A stretch of DNA of 64,000 nucleotides. Source: Hymenobacter cellulosilyticus (GTDB lineage Bacteria > Bacteroidota > Bacteroidia > Cytophagales > Hymenobacteraceae). A model generated the notes under the pieces. That model worked only from the letters and a program-made list of their open reading frames with translations. It did not search any database and was not told the DNA's origin. The stretch is taken from the NCBI RefSeq assembly GCF_022919215.1, contig NZ_CP095046.1:806001-870000 (forward strand). Reading direction: 5' to 3'. The position numbers were made by a program, and so were the translations under genes. This document shows, one piece after another, positions 55,652 to 64,000 of the stretch (position 1 is its first letter; every line of letters starts with the position of its first letter).

Positions 55652-57526
55652 TCAGAACCGGCTGATAATACCGAAGTGAATCTTGGAGTTGCTGAGCGAC
55701 ATCCGCTGATTCTCGGAACGGCCCACCGAGTATACGAACTGGAACAGGCCGGCCCCGGTGCGGAAGCTCAGCCCGGCGCCCAGGCCGGTGGGCGCCTCGC
55801 TGGTTTTGTCGTTCTGCAGGTCGCGGCGCAGGTAGGCCTGATCCACGAACAGGAACACGAAGGAGTCGGCGCCGGTGAACTGCCGGAATTCGGCCGTACC
55901 AATGCCGTAAGTGTTGGCGTAAAAGGCGTATTCGTTGAACCCCCGCAGCGTGGCCAGGCCGCCGATGCGGAACATGTCGTTCAGAAACAGCCGCTCATTG
56001 ACCAAGGACTGCCCCCGCAGGCGGGTGAGCAGCACGCCGTTGCGCCCGACGCGGAAGTAGCGTTCCAGCCGCAGGCCCAGGGTTATTTGCGTGGTTTGCA
56101 AGGGCACCCGGTTGTAGAGCGAGTCTTCCAGGTCGGCGTTTTTGGTGATGCGCTTCGTACCCACGGCGGCCTGCCCGGCCGCCAGAAAGCCCCGGCGCGG
56201 AAACAGCAAATCGTCGAGGCTATTCCAATTGTAGTCGAGGCCGTAGGAGTTGTACTGGGAGTCAATATTGTCGGGCAGCACGTCCAGCTCCTTTAGGTTG
56301 CGGGCCGTGTCGGCCAGCAGGCGGGAGCTGCGCCGTTCGGTAAAGAAGCTAATGCGCCCGGCCCGCACCGTGGGGTACGTCACCTGTAAGCGGGGCTGCA
56401 CGGTCAGAAAAGAGTTGGACTGCTTGTAGAGCTCGAAGTTGGCGCCCAGCTCCAGGGGCGTACCGAAGAAGTTGGGATGCACGTAGTGGGCCGCTAGCTG
56501 CTGGGAGGCCACGTCGAGCTTGCGCCACTGCAGCCCCACTTGCTTGCCGCCCCCGCTCAGGTTGCGCAGGTTGATGTTGACGTCGCCGGTGAGCTGCAGT
56601 TTTTTCTGGCCCACTCCCGGCGACGGGTTAGGTAGCACGCCCACAATGGCGTCGAACTGGTTTGAGGGCCTATCCTCCAGCAGCAGATACAGGCGGGCCT
56701 TGCCCTGGGAAAACCGCACCTCGGGCTCGGCCTGCACCTGCAGATACGGCAGCTGCCGCAGCAGGCGGGTTGCCGCGTCCACGCGCTGCTGGTTGTAGGG
56801 CTGGTTCGGAAATATCTGCAGGTACTTGGTCAGAAACCGCTTCTTTGTCTTGGTTTTGCCTACTATCTGAATCGAGTCGAACACCACCAGCCGGCCCCGG
56901 TCCAGCACCACCCGCCCGCTGATATCGGCTCCGCGCAGCTCCAGGGAGTCCAGGCGGACGGCGGCAAACGGGTAGCCCTGGTTTTCGGCTTCGGCCAGGA
57001 TGTTTTGCTGAAGTTTATGCCACTCGTTGGGCTCGAAGGGAGTGCGGTTAAAGAATTTTTCCCGGTATCCGGCCCGGGTCATGAGCCCGTCGCCGAGGTT
57101 GCCGTTGCGCAGGCGGGCCCAGCGGAACTTCTCGCCCACGTACAGCTGCACCCGCAGCGTGTCGTGGCTCCAGCGCATGTTGTCGGCCGAGGCCGTCAGG
57201 TAGGAAGCGGCTTGCAGAGCCAGTACCAAGTCCCGCACCTCGTGGAAGGCAGTCAGGGAATCGGGGACGGTGGTGCGGTACCGGTAGCGGCGCAGCACGG
57301 CCTGGTCGGCAGCTTCGGTTGCCAGGCGGATAACCGTCCGGCTGGCGTTGCGCCCGGCCCGGGTTCGGGCGCTGGAATCGGGCCGGGCGGTGGCGGGTGG
57401 GGCGGGCGTAGTCAGGCCCGGCTGGTTGGGCACCGGCAACGTCGGCGTCTGGGCCCGCGCTGCGCCCGGCCAGCCGCAGAGCAGCCAGCTGCCAAGCAGC
57501 AGGAAAACGAGGGCACGGGCGTACAT
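55652..57526 (-). CDS. Omp85/TamA-like outer-membrane protein
   Basis: A 624-residue protein with a signal peptide (about 1-26; VFLLLGSWLLCGWPGAARA) if started at ATG 57526. POTRA-like domains lie at about 100-270 (LYVGEKFRWARLRNGN, GRLVVFDSIQIVGKTK, YNQQRVDAATRLLRQLPYLQV). The C-terminal barrel (about 280-624) ends in FGIISRF, with a terminal Phe as in outer-membrane proteins. Near the end is RGFNEYAF, the region of the Omp85 RGF/Y motif (VRGF/Y). It probably assists insertion or transport of proteins or lipids at the outer membrane. Too short for BamA; a TamA-like or surface-lipoprotein assembly role is more likely. Confidence 0.85.
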   Translation of the reverse strand: MYARALVFLLLGSWLLCGWPGAARAQTPTLPVPNQPGLTTPAPPATARPDSSARTRAGRNASRTVIRLATEAADQAVLRRYRYRTTVPDSLTAFHEVRDLVLALQAASYLTASADNMRWSHDTLRVQLYVGEKFRWARLRNGNLGDGLMTRAGYREKFFNRTPFEPNEWHKLQQNILAEAENQGYPFAAVRLDSLELRGADISGRVVLDRGRLVVFDSIQIVGKTKTKKRFLTKYLQIFPNQPYNQQRVDAATRLLRQLPYLQVQAEPEVRFSQGKARLYLLLEDRPSNQFDAIVGVLPNPSPGVGQKKLQLTGDVNINLRNLSGGGKQVGLQWRKLDVASQQLAAHYVHPNFFGTPLELGANFELYKQSNSFLTVQPRLQVTYPTVRAGRISFFTERRSSRLLADTARNLKELDVLPDNIDSQYNSYGLDYNWNSLDDLLFPRRGFLAAGQAAVGTKRITKNADLEDSLYNRVPLQTTQITLGLRLERYFRVGRNGVLLTRLRGQSLVNERLFLNDMFRIGGLATLRGFNEYAFYANTYGIGTAEFRQFTGADSFVFLFVDQAYLRRDLQNDKTSEAPTGLGAGLSFRTGAGLFQFVYSVGRSENQRMSLSNSKIHFGIISRF

Positions 57527-57675
57527 TTGGAAACACAAACGCGAAACCGCGCTTTTAATTTCCCGAAAATACGGGCCCGGACCTATTCAGCAGTTCCACG
57601 AGTGAACGAAGCACCGGGCCGCCGCTGTTTTCCAGCGTTAGCCGCTTCCGTAGGGCGGCGCCTTTTTCCCCTTCC

Positions 57676-58817
57676 ATGGCTGGCATCTACCTTCACATTC
57701 CTTTTTGCAAACAGGCCTGTCACTACTGCGACTTTCACTTCAGCACATCCATGGGCTTGAAAACCAGCTTGGTGGAAGCCCTGGTGCGGGAGCTGGAAAT
57801 CCGGCGCGACTACCTGGGGCCGGCTGCCACGCTGGAAACCATTTACTTCGGCGGCGGCACGCCTTCCTTGCTGACGGAAGCGGAGCTGCACACGCTCTTT
57901 GAGGCCATTTACCGGCATTTTGCGGTGAGCCCGCAGGTGGAAATTACCCTGGAAGCCAACCCCGACGACCTGACCCCGACCAAGCTGCGGGAGCTGGCCG
58001 CTTCGCCCATCAACCGGCTTAGCATCGGCCTGCAAAGCTTCCACGAGCCCCACTTGCGCCTAATGAACCGGGCCCACTCGGCCCAGGAGTCGACGCTGGC
58101 TGTGCGCCATGCTCAGGATGCGGGCTTTGAGAATATTTCCGTGGATCTGATTTACGGCGTGCCCGCGCCCGACCACCGCCTCTGGGAGCAGGATATGGCC
58201 GCGGCTTTCGCTCTGAACGTGCCCCACCTTTCCTGCTACGCCCTGACCATCGAGCCCGACACGGTGTTTGGCCGCCGGCTGCGCAAGGGTTCCTTCGCTG
58301 CCCCACCCGATGATTTCGTGGCCCAGCAGTTTGAAATGCTGCTCACCAGCCTGCCCATGCAGGGCTACGAGCAGTACGAAATATCGAACTTCTGCCGCCC
58401 CGGCCGGGAGTCGCGCCACAACTCGAACTACTGGCGCGGCGTGCCTTACCTGGGTTTGGGTCCCAGTGCCCACTCGTTTAATGGCAGCAGCCGGCAGTAC
58501 GCCGTAGCCAACAATCCGCAGTACGTGAGCAGCGTGCTGGAACGCGGCGTGGTGCCGGCCACCGTGGAAACCCTGTCACCCACCGACCGGGCCAACGAGT
58601 ACCTGATGACCTCCCTGCGCACCAGCCGGGGCTGCGACCTGGACTACCTACACCACACCCTGGGCACCGACCTGCGCACGGGCCGGGCAGCCTACCTGCG
58701 GGAGCTGGAGCACAACGGCTGGGCCACCGTGCGCGGCCCCAGCTGGTACTCACCGACCGGGGCAAGCTGCTGGCCGACCAGATTACGCTGGAGCTCTTCT
58801 TGGAGGCGGAAGCGTAG
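57676..58817 (+). CDS. hemW: HemW, radical SAM heme chaperone (frameshift near the end)
   Basis: A 380-residue radical S-adenosylmethionine protein. The 4Fe-4S site is Cys11-x3-Cys15-x2-Cys18 in PFCKQACHYCDF. The barrel shows IYFGGGTPSLL (GGTP motif) and LEANPDDLT, and the C-terminal HemW domain has YEQYEISNFCRPG and GLGPSAHSFNG. HemW-type proteins bind heme and deliver it to target enzymes and were once named oxygen-independent coproporphyrinogen oxidase. One C missing at 58737-58740 alters the tail; restored, it reads RGPQLVLTDRGKLLADQ and stops at 58815-58817. Confidence 0.92.
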
Positions 58818-58850
58818 GACGAGCCCAGAACCAGCTGTTAAAAGGATACC

Positions 58851-59657
58851 ATGATGCGCCTCGAAATTGTCTCTGTTTGCCCTATCCCGCTGGAGACAAT
58901 TTCTTATTGGACAACTGCCCCGAACGAAACGGAGCCCCGGGAGTATGAGCTTCCTATCTACACGGGCACGATGCGGGGACTACCCGAAACGGTTAGTGCC
59001 CTGATTGTTGCTTCCGATTTGCAGGGCGTAGTGCCAACCGGAAATGAGGATGTTCTACTCGGGGAGGTCGTGGCAGATTATCTGGAGCTACTGTATGCGC
59101 TGTACTTCCCTGAGCTGGACAAGGAAAATACGCTGGCTTTGCTCTGCGGCGACCTGTACGCCAACAAATCCAAGCGCGGGGCAAGCGGGAATCCCAGCAG
59201 CGTGTGGAACAAGTTCAACGCGACTTTTGGGCGCACCGTTGGCATTGCCGGCAACCACGACGACTTCGGCCCCGCCCTCAGCCAGGTACAGGCCCTGGAC
59301 AAGGCACGCTTTCTGACCCAGGGCATTACACATGAGCATGGGCTGACCGTGGCGGGTATTAGCGGCATCATTGGAAGGCCCGATAAAAACTTCCGGCTGC
59401 CCGAAACGGCCTACTTGCGCGCGGTAACAACCTTACTGCAGCACCAGCCGGATATATTGCTAACGCACTTGTCGCCGGCCATTGCTGATAAAGGTTTTCA
59501 GGGTGAGGAGCAGCTAACGGCCGTCCTGACCAAAGGCAACCCGACGCTGGTCTTTTGTGGTCACTCGCACTGGCCCAGTACCGAGCCTGCGGTATTAGCC
59601 AATGGCACCCAAGTACTCAATGTGGATAGCAAGGTCTTTCTTTTCGGCCGGGCTTAA
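58851..59657 (+). CDS. Metallophosphoesterase
   Basis: A 268-residue calcineurin-like phosphoesterase with the five metal-binding blocks in order: ASDLQG (near 53), LCGDLYAN, GIAGNHDD, LLTHLSP and CGHSHW. A dinuclear metal centre would hydrolyse a phosphate ester; the substrate is unknown. No signal peptide, so cytoplasmic. A second Met at 58854 is an equally good start. It follows hemW by 33 bp on the same strand. Confidence 0.9.
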   Translation: MMRLEIVSVCPIPLETISYWTTAPNETEPREYELPIYTGTMRGLPETVSALIVASDLQGVVPTGNEDVLLGEVVADYLELLYALYFPELDKENTLALLCGDLYANKSKRGASGNPSSVWNKFNATFGRTVGIAGNHDDFGPALSQVQALDKARFLTQGITHEHGLTVAGISGIIGRPDKNFRLPETAYLRAVTTLLQHQPDILLTHLSPAIADKGFQGEEQLTAVLTKGNPTLVFCGHSHWPSTEPAVLANGTQVLNVDSKVFLFGRA

Positions 59658-59799
59658 CCCAGACCAGCCTGAGAGCCGCCATTTTTTAGGTTCTGCTTAA
59701 GTCCTTTCCTCTGAGCCGCTTGCCAAAACGGGCCGCCAAAATCGGGGAAATCTGCGTAATCAGCTTAGTTCGTGGCTTGGATTTACGTATGTTCAGAAG

Positions 59800-60219
59800 A
59801 TGAAACGCCTCGTTGATGCTCTTGTGGATGACACCGACTTTTTTGTCGAGCAAGTCCAGATTACAGCCATTGTCTTTGATAACACCGACGACGTGACGGT
59901 GTGGGCCACCACGTTTTTTGACGACGATATCCACTTTTTCCACCTGGGTCTGCAGTTCCCGGCCCTCGACTTACTCCTGCGCCTGGCTGGCTCCCGGGCC
60001 GAAGCGCTGCAGGAGCAGATAGCCGACGCCCTGGCCACCGTCACGGAGTGGCCCTGCCTGCTGGAATACACCACCGAGGACTCGCCACCGGTACCGCTGG
60101 ACGGTGTGGCCATGAAGCTCTCCTGCACCTACCCCGCCGACGAGCCCGAGGAAGACGAGGACAGCATGCCTCACAATATCTTTTACCTGGAGGGAGTATT
60201 CATGCGGCTGGAGCCGTGA
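59800..60219 (+). CDS. Hypothetical acidic protein
   Basis: A 139-residue soluble, acidic protein with no recognised family. It has a predicted alpha/beta character, with alternating strands (ITAIVFDNTDDVTVWATTFF) and a helix (DLLLRLAGSRAEALQEQIADA), and a cluster of acidic residues near the C terminus (ADEPEEDEDS). Codon usage matches the genome. It is translationally coupled to the next gene: its TGA stop overlaps the GTG start in GTGA. The coupling suggests a shared role but gives no function. Confidence 0.75.
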   Translation: MKRLVDALVDDTDFFVEQVQITAIVFDNTDDVTVWATTFFDDDIHFFHLGLQFPALDLLLRLAGSRAEALQEQIADALATVTEWPCLLEYTTEDSPPVPLDGVAMKLSCTYPADEPEEDEDSMPHNIFYLEGVFMRLEP

Positions 60220-60923
60220 AATGGCTGATTCTTGTTCTGACGCTAACCTTCTCCAACGTGTCTACCGCTGCCGCTTCCCGCGTCTTTTATCTGATTCCCG
60301 GCCTGGGCGCTGATGAGCGGGTCTTTCAAAATCTGCTGCCCCTGCTACAGGGTGAGGCACACGTAGTGCACTGGCTGACGCCCGAACCCGCCGAAACCCT
60401 GCCCCACTATGTAGCTCGCATGGCCCAGGCCGTACCACCCGAGCAGCCCTGCTTCGTGGTAGGGGTGTCGTTTGGGGGCGTGGTAGCGCTGGAAATTGCC
60501 CGCCTGCGTCCGCAGGCCCGGGCCGTATTGGTTTCCAGCATTCCCGACGCCGACGCTTTGCCCCGGTTGCTGCGCCTTATCCGGGCTACCAGGGTATACA
60601 AGCTGGTGCCACCCCAGGCTTTCAAACTATTTCCTCGGGCCGGACAGTGGTACTTCGGGGTCAATAATGGGGAGGAATACGAGGTCTTTAAGCAGATTCT
60701 GAAGGACATGGAGCCCCACTACACCCGTTGGGCCATCGACCGGCTCCTGCACTGGGACAGTACCAACGTGGGCCGTAGCATTCAGATTCTGGGCTCCCAC
60801 GATCGGGTGTTTCCGCCCGGTCCCACGCCGGTGGAGTACCTTATTCCGGGCGGCACGCACTTTATGGTCCTGAGCCACGCTGCGGAAATCAGCCGGATCC
60901 TCAACGCGCTGCCGCTAAACTAA
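60216..60923 (+). CDS. Alpha/beta hydrolase
   Basis: A 235-residue hydrolase starting at GTG 60216, overlapping the preceding gene by 4 bp. It has a short hydrophobic N terminus (LILVLTLTFSNVSTAAA) that may be a signal peptide, then the core strand VFYLIPGLGADERVF. The nucleophile elbow is GVSFGG, an acidic residue follows in ILGSHDRVFP, and the His is in GGTHFMVLS. It resembles small esterase/lipase-like enzymes; the substrate cannot be named. Confidence 0.82.
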   Translation: MKWLILVLTLTFSNVSTAAASRVFYLIPGLGADERVFQNLLPLLQGEAHVVHWLTPEPAETLPHYVARMAQAVPPEQPCFVVGVSFGGVVALEIARLRPQARAVLVSSIPDADALPRLLRLIRATRVYKLVPPQAFKLFPRAGQWYFGVNNGEEYEVFKQILKDMEPHYTRWAIDRLLHWDSTNVGRSIQILGSHDRVFPPGPTPVEYLIPGGTHFMVLSHAAEISRILNALPLN

Positions 60924-61044
60924 CCGCTTACTAGGCCGCAACTTGTACCCAGCGGCTTGGCGCTGGCAAGGAAAGGAAGGCGCGTTGTCGGCGGCCTTGC
61001 TGGCGCGCTGTTATCTTAGCCCTGTCCCCGACCGTCTTTTCCCT

Positions 61045-61826
61045 ATGTCTGCCACCTACCCTTACCACGGCCGCACCTTTTCATTTGACCCTGCTGCCCC
61101 GCTGGACATCTCTCTGCCGTTGGCACCCGGGCCCGAACAGGTAAGTTGCTGGTGGGCCGAGCCGGTGGAGTTTGAAACGATTCGCGTGGGCTCTTTTGTG
61201 GGCAGCGTGGCTTTGGGCGGTAGTACCAACTATCAGCGCGTGCACCTCACGCCCCACGGCAACGGCACCCACACCGAGTGCTATGGCCACATCAGCCCCG
61301 AGCCCGAGGCAACGCTCAACCGCTGCCTGCACCGCTTCCTTTTTGTCGCCCAACTGGTTTCGGTGGCTCCACAGGAGCAGCCAAACGGTGACTTGGTGAT
61401 ACTACTGGCCGATGTGCAGCCCCTGCTCGAAGCAACTGCTGCAGCCCCGGAGGCCCTGGTGCTGCGCACCCTGCCCAATGATGAAGCCAAGCGCCACCGT
61501 CAGTACTCGGGTACCAACCCTACCTATCTGGAGCCGGCCCTGGCGCACTACCTCGTCACGCAGAATATTCAGCACCTGCTGCTCGACCTGCCCAGCGTCG
61601 ACCGGGAGGAGGACCAGGGGCGCTGCTGGCCCACCACGCTTTCTGGCAGTACCCGGAGCGTACCCGCACCAGCTGCACGATTACTGAACTCATCTTCGTA
61701 CCCGACTCCGTAACCGACGGCTTGTATCTGCTCAACCTTCAGATTACCAGCCTGGAACTGGATGCCAGCCCCAGCAAGCCAGTGCTTTACCAACTCACGG
61801 AGGTTGCGGCAACAGGCTTGGTTTAG
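61045..61826 (+). CDS. Cyclase-family metal-dependent hydrolase (frameshift)
   Basis: A 260-residue protein of the cyclase family (kynurenine formamidase-like). It starts at ATG 61045 (MSATYPYHGRTF). The HxGTHxx metal-binding motif appears as HGNGTHTECYGHI, and LLLDLPSVDREEDQG is the next family block. One G is lost at 61617-61620; restored, the chain reads DQGALLAHHAFWQYP and runs to AATGLV with a stop at 61824-61826. As written, the end is out of frame and 37 residues shorter. Members hydrolyse amides such as N-formylkynurenine. The substrate is unconfirmed, and no tryptophan-degradation neighbours are seen. Confidence 0.83.
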
Positions 61827-61837
61827 GGCAACGCAAA

Positions 61838-61866
61838 AAGGGATAGCCCGGTAGGACTATCCCTTT
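61838..61866. terminator. Bidirectional terminator between cyclase gene and rpmA
   Basis: AAAGGGATAG and CTATCCCTTT form a 10-bp stem with a nine-base loop, with A and T tracts outside. It lies 11 bp after the cyclase stop (plus) and 39 bp after the rpmA stop (minus). Confidence 0.9.
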
Positions 61867-61905
61867 GTATACTCAACCAGCTCCGAAGAGCGGATGAGCA
61901 GTTAT

Positions 61906-62184
61906 TTAAGCAGCAACTTCAGCCGTTTCGCCAACCGGAACAACCGTCACGAACGAACGGTCCTTGCGGCCTTTGCGGAACTGAACCGTGCCGTCTACCA
62001 TAGCGAACAGCGTGTGGTCCTTGCCGATACCCACGTTCTGGCCGGGGTGGTGCTTGGTGCCGCGCTGACGCACGATGATGTTACCAGCAATGATATCTTG
62101 ACCGCCGAAGATCTTCACGCCCAAGCGCTTAGAATGTGATTCGCGGCCGTTGTTGGAGCTACCTACGCCTTTCTTGTGTGCCAT
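61906..62184 (-). CDS. rpmA: 50S ribosomal protein bL27
   Basis: A 92-residue ribosomal protein with the characteristic [16 protein letters not shown] start and the central [15 protein letters not shown]. It contacts the peptidyl transferase centre. It lies 103 bp after rplU; the rplU-rpmA order is conserved across bacteria. Confidence 0.98.
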   Translation of the reverse strand: MAHKKGVGSSNNGRESHSKRLGVKIFGGQDIIAGNIIVRQRGTKHHPGQNVGIGKDHTLFAMVDGTVQFRKGRKDRSFVTVVPVGETAEVAA

Positions 62185-62287
62185 TGTATTTAGTACTTAG
62201 TGCTTGGTTATCAGTGCTTAGAATGTCGCGTTAGAGCCGAACGACCCGGGCTTTCCCAGGTACCAGGCACTAACAACTAAGCTCTAA

Positions 62288-62593
62288 TTAGCCGATGCTG
62301 TTGATCATTACTTTGGTAAACTGCTGACGGTGACCGTTCAGCTTCTTGTAGCCCTTACGGCGCTTCTTCTTGAATACCAGTACTTTGTCACCCTGTACGT
62401 GCGACAGGATGGTACCGGTTACGGTTACGTCCAGCGTGGGGGCACCAATGGTGATGGTCCCGTCGCTGTCGGTCAGCAGGGCCTTGCCCAGCTCTACCGT
62501 ATCGCCGACGTTGCCAGCCAAACGGTGGGCGTATACAAATTTATTGGCTTCGACCTTGGTCTGCTTCCCGGCTATGTTGACAATTGCGTACAT
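62288..62593 (-). CDS. rplU: 50S ribosomal protein bL21
   Basis: A 101-residue protein with MYAIVNIAGKQTKVE at the start and FKKKRRKGYKKLNGHRQQF near the end, both typical of L21. It binds 23S rRNA. It is the first gene of the rplU-rpmA operon and is divergent from nrdB. Confidence 0.98.
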   Translation of the reverse strand: MYAIVNIAGKQTKVEANKFVYAHRLAGNVGDTVELGKALLTDSDGTITIGAPTLDVTVTGTILSHVQGDKVLVFKKKRRKGYKKLNGHRQQFTKVMINSIG

Positions 62594-63073
62594 CGGCGTC
62601 TTCGCGTTTTCTGAAAATTGGAAGGCAAAAGTAGAAGTATCATTTCACAAAACCAAACCTAACTCGTTAATCATCATTCAGTCGGGTCCCATGTAGGCTC
62701 TACTGTGGCATCAGCACCAGTCGGTAATAGTTCCTTAAGGAACGCCTGAGCGGGTGCACGCATAGTAATTTTGTGGATAATTCAGATTGTCCACAGGTGA
62801 AATGTGGATAACTTTTGTAAAACCGGGGTAAATCCAGGTTTTTCGCCCGATTTTCGTCTATACCGCCAGTGTGGATATCTGTAGGTCATACAGAAAAATT
62901 AGCGTAGAAAAAACGTGAATGAGGTGAAGCATGAGTTTATATTTGATGCTTCGACTCGGCTCAGTCCCCCTAAAAAGCGGCCAAACATTTCACCTTGGCC
63001 CGGGGTTGGCTAGCTGTTCTTCCTGCCCGTTCAGGTTTTGTCAGAAGATCTTTCCACGCCTTACTTCCTTGCT
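62594..63073. other. Divergent rplU/nrdB intergenic region
   Basis: This 480-bp region has no gene. It should contain the promoters of rplU (minus) and nrdB (plus). The middle carries a cluster of four DnaA-box-like sites (62772-62878), listed separately. No other repeat is obvious. Confidence 0.6.
62772..62878. promoter_or_regulatory. Cluster of DnaA-box-like sites upstream of nrdB
   Basis: TGTGGATAA, the inverse of the consensus box TTATCCACA, occurs perfectly at 62772-62780 and 62803-62811. TTGTCCACA (one mismatch, other strand) lies at 62787-62795, and TGTGGATAT (one mismatch) at 62870-62878. The last box ends 195 bp before nrdB. In E. coli the nrdAB promoter is controlled by DnaA, so regulation of deoxynucleotide synthesis by replication state is a natural inference. 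Confidence 0.7.
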
Positions 63074-64000
63074 ATGGAACCCTTGCTCGTCGAGAATCCC
63101 AACCGCTTCGTGCTCTTCCCCATCCAGAATGATGATGTGTGGCAGATGTACAAGAAGGCCGAGGCCTCCTTTTGGACCGCCGAAGAAATTGACCTCTCCC
63201 AGGATCAGAAAGACTGGGACAACCTCAACGACAACGAGAAGCACTTCATCTCCCACGTGCTGGCGTTCTTTGCTGCCTCCGACGGCATCGTGAACGAGAA
63301 CCTGGCCGTCAACTTCATGCAGGAGGTGCAGATGCCCGAAGCCCGCTGTTTCTACGGCTTCCAGATCATGATGGAAAACATTCACAGCGAAACCTATTCG
63401 CTGCTGATTGACACCTACATCAAGAACCCCCAGGAGAAAGACCGCCTCTTCAACGCGCTGGAAACCGTACCCTGCGTGAAGAAGAAAGGCGAGTGGGCCC
63501 TGAAGTGGATCAACTCCGAGAATTTTGCCGAGCGCATCATTGCCTTTGCCGCCGTGGAAGGCATCTTCTTCTCGGGCTCGTTCTGCTCCATCTTCTGGCT
63601 CAAGAAGCGCGGCCTGATGCCGGGTCTGACCTTCTCCAACGAGCTGATTTCGCGCGATGAGGGTCTGCACTGCGACTTCGCCTGCCTGCTTTACAGCTAC
63701 CTGCAGAACAAGCTCAGCGAGGAGCGCGTGCACAGCATCATCCGCGACGCGGTAAGCATCGAGCAGGAGTTCGTGACTGACGCCCTGCCCGTGAATCTGA
63801 TCGGCATGAATGCCAAGAGCATGGCCCAGTACATCGAGTTTGTGGCTGACCGCCTGCTGCAGAGCCTGGGCTACAGCAAGATCTACAACTCGACCAACCC
63901 CTTCGACTTCATGGAGATGATTTCGCTGCAGGGCAAAACCAACTTCTTCGAAAAGCGCGTGGCTGAGTACCAGAAAGCCGGCGTGATGAGCGAGCGGACC
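63074..64000 (+). CDS. nrdB: Ribonucleotide reductase class Ia, small subunit (partial)
   Basis: The first 309 residues are in the window; the end lies beyond 64000. This is an eukaryote-like R2 protein: [48 protein letters not shown] and [14 protein letters not shown] give the di-iron ligands, and the Tyr in CFYGFQ is the expected radical tyrosine. [17 protein letters not shown] supplies the second ligand set. The subunit makes the tyrosyl radical needed by NrdA to reduce ribonucleotides. It starts at ATG 63074. nrdA is expected downstream but is not visible. Confidence 0.97.
   Translation, partial: MEPLLVENPNRFVLFPIQNDDVWQMYKKAEASFWTAEEIDLSQDQKDWDNLNDNEKHFISHVLAFFAASDGIVNENLAVNFMQEVQMPEARCFYGFQIMMENIHSETYSLLIDTYIKNPQEKDRLFNALETVPCVKKKGEWALKWINSENFAERIIAFAAVEGIFFSGSFCSIFWLKKRGLMPGLTFSNELISRDEGLHCDFACLLYSYLQNKLSEERVHSIIRDAVSIEQEFVTDALPVNLIGMNAKSMAQYIEFVADRLLQSLGYSKIYNSTNPFDFMEMISLQGKTNFFEKRVAEYQKAGVMSERT

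Noticed and set aside
62594..63073. Calling the DnaA-box cluster a replication origin
   Set aside because: No dnaA, dnaN or gyrB nearby and no clear AT-rich unwinding element; a regulatory site for nrdB is the simpler reading.

Overview
The window reads as chromosomal DNA of a high-G+C Bacteroidota bacterium, most likely a Hymenobacter or close relative (Cytophagales). The evidence is two secreted glycosidases ending in type IX secretion (T9SS) sorting domains, a GLPGLI protein paired with an outer-membrane beta-barrel, a TonB-receptor-like carboxypeptidase-regulatory domain, a bacteriophytochrome operon, a eukaryote-like class Ia NrdB, and G+C-rich genes with weak Shine-Dalgarno signals. No insertion sequence, prophage, integrase or CRISPR array is visible.

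Layout. 1-7141 (minus): a 7TM-DISM receptor running off the edge, a GH5-CBM6 glycanase and a very large modular GH16 beta-glucanase. 7736-15721 (plus): response regulator, sensor kinase and a CzcCBA-type heavy-metal RND efflux pump. 15809-23356: an M28 peptidase lipoprotein and a kinase/regulator pair, divergent from a GLPGLI/outer-membrane barrel pair. 23459-28650: a TPR histidine kinase, a GNAT enzyme and a compatible-solute type ABC importer with a fused, apparently circularly permuted binding domain. 28669-33229 (minus): heme oxygenase, bacteriophytochrome, single-domain regulator and receiver-kinase hybrid. 33230-34227: an AT-rich island with one orphan gene. 34228-38119 (minus): AraC regulator, cytochrome bd oxidase and a DUF983 protein. 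38345-45369 (minus): GH2, GH53 and a GH-A clan glycanase, which looks like a galactan-degrading locus. 45678-54035 (plus): a class II lanthipeptide cluster. 54099-64000: initiator tRNA, esterase, Omp85-like protein, HemW, phosphoesterase, small hydrolases, rpmA/rplU and the start of nrdB.

The standout system is the lanthipeptide cluster: two mersacidin-type precursors with a lacticin-481-like TISGEC core, LanM, a C39 peptidase-ABC exporter, an HlyD-like adaptor and a DoxX-like membrane protein. Each precursor carries the same palindrome in its upstream leader, and a strong terminator separates the precursors from lanM. Regulatory signals of note are a four-unit 11-bp-phased repeat array before czcC, a four-unit 10-bp-phased TTAACA array between the second kinase and the GLPGLI gene, and a DnaA-box cluster before nrdB.

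A caveat for every reader: at least 17 places show a one-base loss inside a short homopolymer, nearly all G or C, that breaks an otherwise conserved gene. The pattern looks like sequencing or assembly error rather than gene decay. I give the coordinates of the restored genes and state the break in each entry. All family assignments come from reading motifs by eye; no database search was run.
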